Shown here piece after piece: positions 40,523 to 49,190 of a stretch of DNA of 64,000 nucleotides. The stretch lies in assembly GCF_050314255.1 (NCBI RefSeq), contig NZ_JBNPMZ010000008.1, positions 60,648 through 124,647 on the forward strand, given 5' to 3'. The notes beneath the pieces are model-generated. The model saw only the letters and a program-made list of their open reading frames with translations. It had not been told where the DNA came from and did not search any database. Origin of the DNA: Claveliimonas sp034178805. Lineage in GTDB: Bacteria; Bacillota; Clostridia; Lachnospirales; Lachnospiraceae. Within the stretch, counting starts at the first letter, position 1. The number at the start of each line of letters is the position of its first letter. The position numbers were made by a program, and so were the translations under genes.

Positions 40523-41102
40523 GATATATTATATGATGGGGAAAAGTTCATCGGGAAAGGATACACTTTTCAGGGATATCAGCCAGAGAATGCCCGGACT
40601 TCAAACCGTGGTTCCTTATACGACACGGCCTGTCCGTGAGGGAGAGAGGGACGGAGTAGAATATTTTTTCGTGGATGAGAAGCGTCTTTCCGAGATGAAG
40701 AAAGCCGGAAAGGTGATTGAGCTTCGGACGTACGATACGGTCCACGGTCCGTGGAATTATTTTACGGCAGATGACGGTCAGATTCATTTGGAAGATCAGG
40801 ATTATCTGATGATAGGAACACTGGAATCCTATGAAAAGATGCGGGAATACTTTGGTGTGGATGCACTGGTTCCCATTTATATCGAGGTGGAGGATGGAGA
40901 ACGGCTTTCGAGGGCTCTGGCGAGAGAGCGGAAGCAGGAACATCCGAAGTACCAGGAGATGTGCCGGAGATTTCTGGCAGATTCCAGGGATTTTTCGGAA
41001 GAGAATCTGGAACGTTTGAACATAAAGAGAAGATTCTGCAATGCAGATAAAGAACGATGTATAGAGGAAATAATTGAGGTGATAGATCATGGGAAGCTTT
41101 AA
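40515..41102 (+). CDS. gmk: guanylate kinase
   Basis: A 195-residue P-loop enzyme phosphorylating GMP/dGMP. P-loop GKSSSGKDT, GMP-binding YTTRPVREGERDGVEYFF. Overlaps the decarboxylase by 8 bp and holB by 14 bp, so the run 39071-43766 looks like one operon. Genomes often have a second, canonical gmk near rpoZ; this one may be a paralogue. Confidence 0.85.
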   Translation: MGKIYYMMGKSSSGKDTLFRDISQRMPGLQTVVPYTTRPVREGERDGVEYFFVDEKRLSEMKKAGKVIELRTYDTVHGPWNYFTADDGQIHLEDQDYLMIGTLESYEKMREYFGVDALVPIYIEVEDGERLSRALARERKQEHPKYQEMCRRFLADSRDFSEENLERLNIKRRFCNADKERCIEEIIEVIDHGKL

Positions 41103-42078
41103 GGATGTGGTAGGACACAAAGATATTATTAATTATATAAGGAATGCAGTAAAGGAGAATAAGGTCTCACATGCTTATATACTGAATGGAGAGAGGGGAT
41201 CCGGAAAGAAAATGCTGGCTACTTTATTTGCCACCACGCTTCAGTGTGAGAAGGGCGGACCGGATCCGTGCAATGTATGCCATTCCTGTATACAGGCGGA
41301 GAGTGGAAATCATCCGGATATTATCCGGGTACAGCATGAAAAGCCGAATACGATTAGTGTGGAGGATATCCGTACACAGGTAAATAATGATATTTTAATC
41401 AAGCCGTATCAGGGACCATATAAAATCTACATTATTTCTGAGGCGGATCTGATGACACCACAGGCGCAGAATGCTCTGCTGAAAACAATTGAGGAGCCGC
41501 CGGAGTATGCGGTGATCTTCCTTCTGACAGAGAATGCGGAGGCATTGCTGCCGACCATTACCTCCCGATGCGTTATGCTGAAGCTGCGCAACATCAAGGA
41601 TGCTCTGATTAAGAAATATTTGATGGAAACCATGCATGTGCCGGATTATAAGGCGGATATGTGTACCGCATTTGCACAGGGGAATATGGGACGGGCGATT
41701 ATGCTGGCAACCTCTGAGCATTTTAATGAGATTCGGGAGGAGGCCGTACAGCTTCTGAAATATATTGACGATATGGAACTTTCCGAGATCGTGAAGGCAA
41801 TTAAGCGGGTAGGTGCATATAAACTGGAAATCAACGATTATCTTGATATTATCATGATATGGTATCGGGATGTGTTAATCTATAAAGCAACCAAAGATAT
41901 GGACCGGGTTGTATTCAGGGATCAGATGCAGTATATTAAGGAGCGCGCAAGAAAGAGCTCTTATGAAGGAATTGAGACGATCCTGAAGAGTTTGGAAAAA
42001 GCAAAGGCAAGGCTCAAGGCAAATGTGAATTTTGATTTGGTTATGGAGCTTTTGTTATTGACGATAAAGGAGAATTAA
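41089..42078 (+). CDS. holB: DNA polymerase III subunit delta-prime
   Basis: A 329-residue clamp-loader subunit: AAA+ core with a degenerate P-loop GERGSGKKML, four-Cys zinc module (CEKGGPDPCNVCHSC), LLKTIEEPPEYAVIFL and the SRC motif TSRCVML. GAGGTGAT before ATG 41089. Order holB-ricT-trmN6 is the conserved Firmicute arrangement (Bacillus holB-yaaT-yabA-yabB). Confidence 0.94.
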   Translation: MGSFKDVVGHKDIINYIRNAVKENKVSHAYILNGERGSGKKMLATLFATTLQCEKGGPDPCNVCHSCIQAESGNHPDIIRVQHEKPNTISVEDIRTQVNNDILIKPYQGPYKIYIISEADLMTPQAQNALLKTIEEPPEYAVIFLLTENAEALLPTITSRCVMLKLRNIKDALIKKYLMETMHVPDYKADMCTAFAQGNMGRAIMLATSEHFNEIREEAVQLLKYIDDMELSEIVKAIKRVGAYKLEINDYLDIIMIWYRDVLIYKATKDMDRVVFRDQMQYIKERARKSSYEGIETILKSLEKAKARLKANVNFDLVMELLLLTIKEN

Positions 42079-42082
42079 TTCT

Positions 42083-42994
42083 ATGGCAAACGTAATTGGA
42101 GTAAGATTCCGCACGGCGGGAAAGATTTATTTCTTCTCTCCGGGGCAGCTTGATATTAAGGTGGGAGATCATGTAATTGTGGAAACAGCGCGGGGCGTTG
42201 AATTTGGTTCTGTTGTATCCGGACCAAAAGAGGTGGAGGATGAGAAGATCATGCAGCCGCTTAAGCCGGTGATCCGGGTTGCCACAAAGGAAGATTTCCG
42301 CAAGGAAGAGAAGAACCGTGAGAAGGAGAAGGAAGCTTTTGAAATCTGCCTGGAGAAAATACGCAAGCACGGGCTGGAGATGAAGCTGATCGATGCTGAG
42401 TATACATTTGATAATAATAAAGTATTATTTTACTTTACCGCAGACGGAAGAATTGATTTCCGTGAGCTGGTAAAGGATCTGGCAAGCGTGTTCCGCACCA
42501 GAATTGAGCTGCGCCAGATCGGGGTGAGAGATGAGACGAAGATTCGCGGGGGAATCGGTATCTGCGGACGTCCTCTGTGCTGTCATACTTATTTGACCGA
42601 GTTTGCACCGGTGTCCATTAAGATGGCGAAGGAGCAGAACCTGTCACTGAATCCAACAAAGATATCCGGTGTATGCGGAAGGCTTATGTGCTGCCTCACC
42701 AACGAGGAGGAGACCTATGAGGAGCTGAACAGTCGTCTTCCTTCTATCGGAGACAGTGTGACAACGCCGGAGAAGCTGAAAGGCGAGGTACATTCTGTAA
42801 ATGTATTGCGTCAGCTTGTGAAGGTAGTAGTTACTCTCGACAATGATGAGAAGGAGATTCGGGAGTACAAGGTGGAAGAACTTCGCTTTAAGCCGAGACG
42901 CCGGAAGAAGGATGTGAAGCTCTCCAAGGAAGAGCTGAAAGAGCTGAAGGCACTGGAAGAGAAGAATGGAGTGTCTAAATTAGATGATGAATAA
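42083..42994 (+). CDS. ricT: PSP1-domain protein RicT (YaaT)
   Basis: A 303-residue protein of the Y-complex (RicA/F/T), which in Bacillus aids RNase Y mRNA processing and Spo0A phosphorylation. PSP1 core with conserved Cys: GICGRPLCCHTYL and CGRLMCCLTNEE, ligands of Fe-S clusters in Bacillus. The Lys/Glu-rich C-terminus is variable. AAGGAG lies upstream. Overlaps trmN6 by 11 bp. Confidence 0.94.
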   Translation: MANVIGVRFRTAGKIYFFSPGQLDIKVGDHVIVETARGVEFGSVVSGPKEVEDEKIMQPLKPVIRVATKEDFRKEEKNREKEKEAFEICLEKIRKHGLEMKLIDAEYTFDNNKVLFYFTADGRIDFRELVKDLASVFRTRIELRQIGVRDETKIRGGIGICGRPLCCHTYLTEFAPVSIKMAKEQNLSLNPTKISGVCGRLMCCLTNEEETYEELNSRLPSIGDSVTTPEKLKGEVHSVNVLRQLVKVVVTLDNDEKEIREYKVEELRFKPRRRKKDVKLSKEELKELKALEEKNGVSKLDDE

Positions 42995-43766
42995 TCAGGA
43001 AATACAGGCAGGGCAGGCAGATTTGCGGGAAGGGGAACGTCTGGACGATCTTCAGATCAATGGATATGAAATTATCCAGCATCCGGGACGGTTCTGTTTC
43101 GGAATGGATGCCGTCCTGCTTTCTGCATTTGTAAAAGTAAAACCGGGGGAACGTGCCCTGGACCTGGGGACAGGAACAGGAATCCTGCCGATTCTTCTGG
43201 AAGCAAAGAATCGGGGGGAGCATTATACCGGGCTTGAGATACAGGAAGAGAGTGCGGAGATGGCAAGACGCAGTGTCCGGCACAATCATCTTGAGGAAAA
43301 GGTGGAAATCGTGACGGGAGATATCAAAGAAGCCTCCCGAATATTCGGAGCTGCGTCTTTTGAAGTGATCACTACCAATCCACCCTATATGATAGGAACT
43401 CACGGACTTAAGAATGACAAAGAGGCGCTTGTTATCGCGCGTCATGAGGTGCTGTGTACACTGGAGGATATCCTGCGGGAAAGTGCGCGGATATTGAAGC
43501 CAAAAGGACGGTTCTATATGATTCATCGGCCATTTCGCCTGCCGGAAATATTAAGCCGGATGATGGCGTATGGAATTGAGCCCAAGAGAATGCGCCTGGT
43601 CTATCCACATATTGACAAAGAGCCGAATATGGTTCTGATCGAAGGCCTGCGCGGCGGCAGACCGAGGATGCAGGTGGAGCCTCCTCTTATTGTCTATGAG
43701 AAGGACGGGAGATATACGGAGGAGCTGCTTCGGGTGTATGGGATGGATGGAGCGAGTCTTGGATAA
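42984..43766 (+). CDS. trmN6: tRNA1(Val) (adenine(37)-N6)-methyltransferase (YabB/TrmN6)
   Basis: A 260-residue SAM-dependent methyltransferase: FCFGMDAVLLSAF, SAM motif LDLGTGTGILPIL, catalytic NPPY in TTNPPYM. The fold and operon position match YabB. In Bacillus-type loci rsmI usually follows; here a toxin-antitoxin-like pair does. Confidence 0.93.
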   Translation: MMNNQEIQAGQADLREGERLDDLQINGYEIIQHPGRFCFGMDAVLLSAFVKVKPGERALDLGTGTGILPILLEAKNRGEHYTGLEIQEESAEMARRSVRHNHLEEKVEIVTGDIKEASRIFGAASFEVITTNPPYMIGTHGLKNDKEALVIARHEVLCTLEDILRESARILKPKGRFYMIHRPFRLPEILSRMMAYGIEPKRMRLVYPHIDKEPNMVLIEGLRGGRPRMQVEPPLIVYEKDGRYTEELLRVYGMDGASLG

Positions 43767-43786
43767 ATAGAAAACACATAAATCAG

Positions 43787-44494
43787 GTGATGAATAAGAT
43801 GAAAGTATATCATGGTTCGGATCATGTTATCAAACTTCCAAAGTATCTTGGTGGAAAAGAAGATAATGATTATGGGAATGGATTCTATACAACTGAATAT
43901 GAAGATAGAGCCAGAAGCTGGGCTGTTTTAAACGGAATGCCTGAAAAGTCAATTGTAAATGTATATGAATTGGATTCAAATAATCTAAACGTATTAGATT
44001 TGAATGAAAAAGGTGTACTGGCATGGATTGCGGAAGTCGTTGCTAATCGGGGAATTAGTGATGAGAATGCTGCCATTATCGGTGAAAGGCTGGTAGAATT
44101 GTACAAGCCAGATAGTTCACAGGCTGATATTATAAAAGGATACCGGGCAGACGACAGTTATACGCAGGTCATAGAAGCTTTTTTGCTGAACCAGATTAAC
44201 TTGTATGAAGTGGAACGATTATTTTATAAAGGCTCTTTGGGAAATCAGATTTTTTTAAAATCTAAAGAGGCTTTTGAAAACATACGGTGGATAGAAGCAT
44301 ATTCGGTAAGTATAACAGAAGAAGACAGGCAGTCAGATTTGTTTGCAAGAAGGGAAGTTGGTAGATTCCTGTCTGAAAGAATGAAAGCAATTTTGCTGGA
44401 CGGGTTCCAACCAACAGGAATCACTGCGCGTTATGCTGTTCAGAACAGATTGATTTATCAGGGGAATGGAGGGTATGGAAATGCCAGCGTATGA
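43787..44494 (+). CDS. DUF3990 family protein (ADP-ribosyltransferase-like, putative toxin)
   Basis: A 235-residue protein with the DUF3990 pattern: MKVYHGSDHVI at the N-terminus, YGNGFYTTEYEDRARSWA, and a C-terminal QNRLIYQG. This layout (His near the start, G-x-GFY-T) resembles the ADP-ribosyltransferase fold. AT-richer than trmN6 and the GH2 gene on either side and with different codon habits, suggesting transfer. Coupled to the next gene by a 14-bp overlap. ATG 43787 or 43799. Confidence 0.78.
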   Translation: MMNKMKVYHGSDHVIKLPKYLGGKEDNDYGNGFYTTEYEDRARSWAVLNGMPEKSIVNVYELDSNNLNVLDLNEKGVLAWIAEVVANRGISDENAAIIGERLVELYKPDSSQADIIKGYRADDSYTQVIEAFLLNQINLYEVERLFYKGSLGNQIFLKSKEAFENIRWIEAYSVSITEEDRQSDLFARREVGRFLSERMKAILLDGFQPTGITARYAVQNRLIYQGNGGYGNASV

Positions 44495-44903
44495 TGAATG
44501 CTATTTAGACAGCATGATAAAAAAACATAGATATCTGTTCAAATTGATAGGTAGATACTGTGAAAATAATGCATTCACTGTCATCAAAACTTATCTGTGT
44601 TGTGATTATAGAAAACGCATGGATGAAGGAAATCCTTTGTATCTAAACAAAACCCCGAAACAGATCCTTGGAGAAATGGGAATTAGGGTGGAGTTGGTAT
44701 CGGAAATAAGTGATAGATATGATGAATTCATTTTAGAATGGATGGCTGATATCTATACTTATATGCAGTGGAAGTATGGGATTTCGTCAAGGTTGATTTC
44801 GGATAAAATCAAACCAGATGATTTATATACAAAATATTATCCCTTGCATGAGGCCTCATTGGAAAATGCAGTAGATAAATTGGTGAAAATATATGACTTG
44901 TAA
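44481..44903 (+). CDS. DUF3990 partner protein, putative antitoxin
   Basis: A 140-residue helical protein, not firmly recognised. GGAGGG (44468-44473) lies 7 nt before ATG 44481, inside the end of the DUF3990 gene, so the pair is translationally coupled, as is usual for toxin-antitoxin modules. Contains ILEWMADIYTYMQWKYGISSRLI, like the DUF3791-type partners of DUF3990 proteins. A strong terminator follows. Confidence 0.68.
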   Translation: MPAYDECYLDSMIKKHRYLFKLIGRYCENNAFTVIKTYLCCDYRKRMDEGNPLYLNKTPKQILGEMGIRVELVSEISDRYDEFILEWMADIYTYMQWKYGISSRLISDKIKPDDLYTKYYPLHEASLENAVDKLVKIYDL

Positions 44904-44908
44904 TCACA

Positions 44909-44953
44909 GCGAAAACCCGCTAACCTTTCGGCTAACGGGTTTCGTTGTTTTTA
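44909..44953 (+). terminator. terminator of the DUF3990 pair
   Basis: GCGAAAACCCG...CGGGTTTCG stem closed by an inner CC-TTTC-GG, then TTGTTTTTATAG. Confidence 0.85.
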
Positions 44954-44975
44954 TAGTTATCTAAAGGAATGAGAG

Positions 44976-45056
44976 TAAAGTGCGACACCGGAGGGCGCTG
45001 CCCTCGGTGTTCTTACTTTATGAGGGGGGGAGATAGTTGACTTCTATCAACTATCT
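44976..45056. repeat. two adjacent hairpins in the gap before the GH2 gene
   Basis: Hairpin A: TAAAGT (44976-44981) and ACACCGGAGGGC pair with GCCCTCGGTGT and ACTTTA (to 45020). Hairpin B: AGATAGTTGA / TCAACTATCT (45031-45040 with 45047-45056). No gene. They may protect or insulate the upstream unit. Confidence 0.6.
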
Positions 45057-45132
45057 GACTTTAGTATAAATGATAAATGTGTCTAAAATGTTTTCAAACT
45101 CTAAAAGAAATCGAAAATTTCTTAAGAACTTC

Positions 45133-45161
45133 TTAACTATCTGTTAATAGCAGTGTATACT
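45133..45161 (+). promoter_or_regulatory. possible promoter of the GH2 gene
   Basis: TTAACT (45133-45138), 17 nt, TATACT (45156-45161). Moderate match. Confidence 0.45.
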
Positions 45162-45185
45162 AGAGAAATGAAAGCAGGTGATAGA

Positions 45186-46985
45186 ATGAAAATGCTGGAA
45201 ACCAGATGGACAAAAGAGGTCAGAGAGCATCCGGATCGGGTGCATATGGAGTATCCGAGACCTTCCATGGTCCGGGAGAGCTACGTGAATCTGAATGGTA
45301 TGTGGGATTACGCGATTACGAATGATAAAGAAAAGCCGGAGCAGTACGACGGTAAGATTCTGGTGCCTTTTTCCCCGGAGGCTCCGCTCTCAGGTGTGGA
45401 GAGGCAGCTTAAGCCGGGACAGTTTCTGTGGTATAGAAGAATATTGCCAGCCAAAGTGCGTGGACATCAGGAAGAGGGAGACCGCAGCCGCTGGCTTCTT
45501 CATTTTGGGGCAGTGGATCAGTTTGCTGCTGTCTATGTGAACGGTAAGCTGGTGTGCAGGCATTTGGGAGGATACCTGCCGTTTTCGGCGGATGTGACGG
45601 AAGCTCTGACGGATGGAGAGAATGAGCTGGTTGTGATTGTCCGGGATTTTACAGATCATTCTTATTATAGCCGGGGAAAGCAGAAGCTGGAGCGGGGCGG
45701 AATGTTCTATACGGCGCAGAGCGGTATCTGGCAGACGGTATGGATGGAAGAGGTTCCTGAGAAATATATTGAGAGGATGAAGATTACGCCTCTCTATGAT
45801 GAGAGGGCTGTTGCTGTGGAGATAATAGCCGCAGGCAGCGCGGATGTGACCGGAGATAAAAGGAGAGTGTCTATTAGAATCTGGTCAGAAGAAACACAGG
45901 CAATGGAGGTGGAAGGAAGCATCGGGCAGGTAATCCGTATTCCGGTTCCGGACATGCATCCATGGAGTCCGGAAGATCCCTTCCTTTACAGCATCAGAGT
46001 TCAGATGGAGCAGGATGTAGTTACGGGATATTTTGCGATGAGAAAGATATCCGTTTCTAAAGACAGAGATGGAATTCCAAGAGTTATGCTGAATAATCAG
46101 AGATGTTTTCAAAAAGGAGTGCTGGATCAGGGATACTGGCCGGATGGCCTGTATACGGCTCCCACGGATGAAGCCTTGATATTTGATATTGCAGAAATGA
46201 AACGGCTGGGATTTAACATGCTTCGAAAGCACATTAAGATAGAGCCTGAACGATGGTATTATCATTGCGACCGGCTGGGGATGCTGGTCTGGCAGGACAT
46301 GGTATGTGGAGGAACCGGCTATCATCAATGGTATGTTACCTATCTGGCAACGGCGATTAAACGGCTGAATATTCGCCCGGGAGACTGGACCTATGGTCTT
46401 TTATCCAGGAGACATGAGAAAGGACGGCAGCAGTTTGTCGCCGAGATGAAGGAAACGATACGGGTTCTTTATAATCATCCTTCTATTGTGACATGGGTTA
46501 TTTTCAATGAAGGATGGGGACAGTTCGACGCAGAACGGATGACCCGGATTGCCAGGGAGCAGGACGCCACCCGGTTAATCGACCAGGCCAGTGGATGGTT
46601 TGACCAGAAAGGCGGAGATTTCCTGAGCATTCATGAATACTTCTTCTCTTTAAAATGGAAACCGGAACAGAGAGTGGCGGCACTTACGGAATTTGGCGGC
46701 TATTCCTGGAATGTCCCTGGACACAGCATGTATGAAAAAGTGTACGGATACCGGACATTTCACGGGAAGCAGGAGATTACAAAAGGGTACGAAAAGCTGA
46801 TGGAAAATGAAATCCTTCCGAATGTGCGAAAAGGAATCGATGTGTTAATCTACACACAGCTTTCGGATATTGAAGAGGAAGTGAATGGTTTTTATACTTA
46901 TGATCGTGAAATGTTGAAGATAGAGGAAGAAACGATTCAGCGATGGAATGAAGTGCTGACAGAAGCGGCAGAAAGATCATCATGA
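45186..46985 (+). CDS. glycoside hydrolase family 2 protein
   Basis: A 599-residue cytosolic GH2 enzyme: sugar-binding jelly roll (about residues 1-175, LNGMWDYAITND), immunoglobulin-like domain, and TIM barrel. Acid/base Glu in VTWVIFNEGWGQF and nucleophile Glu in ALTEFGGYSW. Beta-galactosidase, -glucuronidase or -mannosidase cannot be separated by eye. No signal peptide, no sugar transporter next to it. AGGTGAT before ATG 45186; GTG 45153 overlaps the -10 and is rejected. Confidence 0.9.
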   Translation: MKMLETRWTKEVREHPDRVHMEYPRPSMVRESYVNLNGMWDYAITNDKEKPEQYDGKILVPFSPEAPLSGVERQLKPGQFLWYRRILPAKVRGHQEEGDRSRWLLHFGAVDQFAAVYVNGKLVCRHLGGYLPFSADVTEALTDGENELVVIVRDFTDHSYYSRGKQKLERGGMFYTAQSGIWQTVWMEEVPEKYIERMKITPLYDERAVAVEIIAAGSADVTGDKRRVSIRIWSEETQAMEVEGSIGQVIRIPVPDMHPWSPEDPFLYSIRVQMEQDVVTGYFAMRKISVSKDRDGIPRVMLNNQRCFQKGVLDQGYWPDGLYTAPTDEALIFDIAEMKRLGFNMLRKHIKIEPERWYYHCDRLGMLVWQDMVCGGTGYHQWYVTYLATAIKRLNIRPGDWTYGLLSRRHEKGRQQFVAEMKETIRVLYNHPSIVTWVIFNEGWGQFDAERMTRIAREQDATRLIDQASGWFDQKGGDFLSIHEYFFSLKWKPEQRVAALTEFGGYSWNVPGHSMYEKVYGYRTFHGKQEITKGYEKLMENEILPNVRKGIDVLIYTQLSDIEEEVNGFYTYDREMLKIEEETIQRWNEVLTEAAERSS

Positions 46986-47058
46986 ACGCAGATGAGACGT
47001 CTGTCTCGCAGCAGGTACGCTGAGGCGTGCCGGAAAAGAAAGGATATGGAAAATCAGG

Positions 47059-47691
47059 ATGATTCAGACATGGGCGGCGGACATTACTCCGCTTCTTGAG
47101 GAAGAAATTTATCAGAAATATTATAATACGGTACCTCAGTTTCGCCAGAATAAGGCAGATCGGATCCGGTTTGAACGGGACAGGGCGCAGAGCATCGGAG
47201 CATGGGTGCTGTACCAGCGGATGCAGGAAACTTATGAGATTGATGATGAGGCAGTGTTTAATCTGTCTCATTCCGGGAAGTATGTACTGTGTTCCGTGGA
47301 GGATACGGGGAAAAAACAGGTGAAGCTGGGATGCGATGTAGAAATGGTTGGCACAGCGGGTGAGAAAATTGCCCGCCGTTTCTTCTGTCCGGCAGAGGCG
47401 GGGTATATTATGGGAAGGCCGGAGGGAGAAGAACGTAATCAGGCATTTTACCGTTACTGGGTGTTGAAGGAAAGCTTTATGAAGGCGACCAGACTGGGAA
47501 TGGGGCTGGATATGAGAAGCTTTGAGATTGGATTTGATGAAAAGGATGTCCCTGTACTGATGAAGAAACCCGTTGAAATGGCAAGGGATTATTACTATAA
47601 GGAATATCCGGAACTGAACCGGGAGGCGCGCATCGCAGTGTGCAGTACAGAAAAAATATTTGCAGAGAAGCTTCATATAGAAATGCTGTAA
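47059..47691 (+). CDS. 4'-phosphopantetheinyl transferase (Sfp-like)
   Basis: A 210-residue enzyme that transfers phosphopantetheine from CoA to carrier proteins. FNLSHSGKYVLC, the Mg-binding GCDVE, and the WVLKESFMKA motif are present. It probably acts on ACP or a biosynthetic carrier protein; no NRPS/PKS genes are nearby. SD is poor (ATCAGG). Confidence 0.9.
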   Translation: MIQTWAADITPLLEEEIYQKYYNTVPQFRQNKADRIRFERDRAQSIGAWVLYQRMQETYEIDDEAVFNLSHSGKYVLCSVEDTGKKQVKLGCDVEMVGTAGEKIARRFFCPAEAGYIMGRPEGEERNQAFYRYWVLKESFMKATRLGMGLDMRSFEIGFDEKDVPVLMKKPVEMARDYYYKEYPELNREARIAVCSTEKIFAEKLHIEML

Positions 47692-47720
47692 ATGCACATT
47701 AAGAGTGTAAAAGTATAGCA

Positions 47721-47749
47721 TTGACGAACGAAAAGAGTTTTGCTAAAAT
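47721..47749 (+). promoter_or_regulatory. sigma-A promoter of the HTH/acidic protein gene
   Basis: TTGACG (47721-47726), 17 nt, TAAAAT (47744-47749). Confidence 0.7.
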
Positions 47750-47845
47750 AATAAGAGGGAAAAATATAGGTTTATGAAGAAATTATAAAGTTTACAAACA
47801 TAAATCTGTAGGGTGAGTATATGTAATTGAATAAGGAGGAGAATC

Positions 47846-49162
47846 ATGTTAGATCTTACATTCGGAGAGCAAGTCAAAATTATCTTAAGCCGGAAAGGCA
47901 TGACAATCAAGGAACTCGCAGAGATAATTGAAGAGAGGACTGGCAAGAAGATGTCCCGCCAGAATCTGACACAGAGGCTTGGACGTGACAATTTCCAGGA
48001 GCAGGATATGCGTATGATAGCGGATATCCTGGGATGTCCGTTCCAGTTGAGTATTCTGGCGGATATCAATGAGGTAGAGCGGGCATCTAATATAGAGGAT
48101 GTTGTGCCTACAGCACATGAATTGTCCAGGCTTGCCAGAGCGAAAGAGCGGAAGGCGAAGAAGGTGGAAATGCCGGAAGCGGCAGAATCAGAGAAGGAGA
48201 CTGCAGACGATACGATTGCACCTAAGGTTACGGAGTCAGAAAGAGATATGACCATAGGAGAGCTGGTAGATATCCATGTCAGACTCGAGGAACTGGAGAG
48301 CCTTAACAAAGCAGTCGAGGAGGATGATCAGGAGACTGAGCAGTCCGCAGAAGAAATGGCAGCTGAATTTGATAGCCAGGCGGACGAAAACTTCCATGAA
48401 GCTGAGAGAGCAGAAGCTTCGGAGCCAGTGAACGAAGAGGTAGAATTTTCAGAGGAAGTATCCGCTGAAACGGAGGAAGCACTTGCAGAAGCTGTTGAGG
48501 AATCTGCAGAGAATCAGGAAGAGATCATAGAAGAAAGTATAGAGGAAACAGAAAACTTTACAGAACCATCCGCGGAAGAAACAGAAAACTTTACAGAGGA
48601 GCCTGCAGAAACAGAAACTAATGAAGAGCTGCAGGAGCAGGCAGTAGTGCAGGAAGCAGAACCACAGCCGGAGCCGGAAAAACATGAAGAAAAACATGAA
48701 GAGAAGAAGGCACGGGGATGGCGTGCCATGTTCCAGCGCCGCCCGAAAAAGGCAAAACAGGAAGAGCCCCGTACGGTATATACAGAGCCAAAAGTGGAAG
48801 AAGAATTTAATGAGTGGGCAGAGAATCCTGTGGAACAGGCTTCAGATGTCAGCGGTGTGATGCAGGAAGAGCCGGTGATGCAGGAAGAGCCGGTGATGGA
48901 GGAAGAGGTTATAGAGATGATGCCCGGAGATTCCGGAGAGGATGAAGAAGATCTGGAGAGAGGCGAGCGGAATCCATATACCGGTCATGAGTATGAGACT
49001 AACAGTGTGAGGATGCATCCGAAGCGGATTGGTTATGTACAGGTATATGACAGAAGCAATCATCAGTGGACAGATATGACAGAGTGGGCATTCCTGGGAT
49101 ATCAGGAGCGCAAGAAAGCTCTGCTTGGCAAGGATTACGAACCGCCGATTTATCTGGATTAA
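47846..49162 (+). CDS. helix-turn-helix protein with long Glu-rich linker
   Basis: A 438-residue protein in three parts: an XRE-like HTH (about residues 1-75; GMTIKELAEIIEERTGKKMSRQNLTQRL), a very acidic disordered region (about 80-375) with short repeats (EETENFTE twice, VMQEEP twice), and a compact C-terminal region (about 380-438; NPYTGHEYE, HPKRIGYVQVYDRSNHQWTDMTEWAFLGYQERKKALL). Function unknown. AGGAGGAGAATC lies before the ATG. It may be a DNA-tethered adaptor. Confidence 0.78.
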   Translation: MLDLTFGEQVKIILSRKGMTIKELAEIIEERTGKKMSRQNLTQRLGRDNFQEQDMRMIADILGCPFQLSILADINEVERASNIEDVVPTAHELSRLARAKERKAKKVEMPEAAESEKETADDTIAPKVTESERDMTIGELVDIHVRLEELESLNKAVEEDDQETEQSAEEMAAEFDSQADENFHEAERAEASEPVNEEVEFSEEVSAETEEALAEAVEESAENQEEIIEESIEETENFTEPSAEETENFTEEPAETETNEELQEQAVVQEAEPQPEPEKHEEKHEEKKARGWRAMFQRRPKKAKQEEPRTVYTEPKVEEEFNEWAENPVEQASDVSGVMQEEPVMQEEPVMEEEVIEMMPGDSGEDEEDLERGERNPYTGHEYETNSVRMHPKRIGYVQVYDRSNHQWTDMTEWAFLGYQERKKALLGKDYEPPIYLD

Positions 49163-49190
49163 TACGGCATACAAAGGAGTCTGGTAAGGA

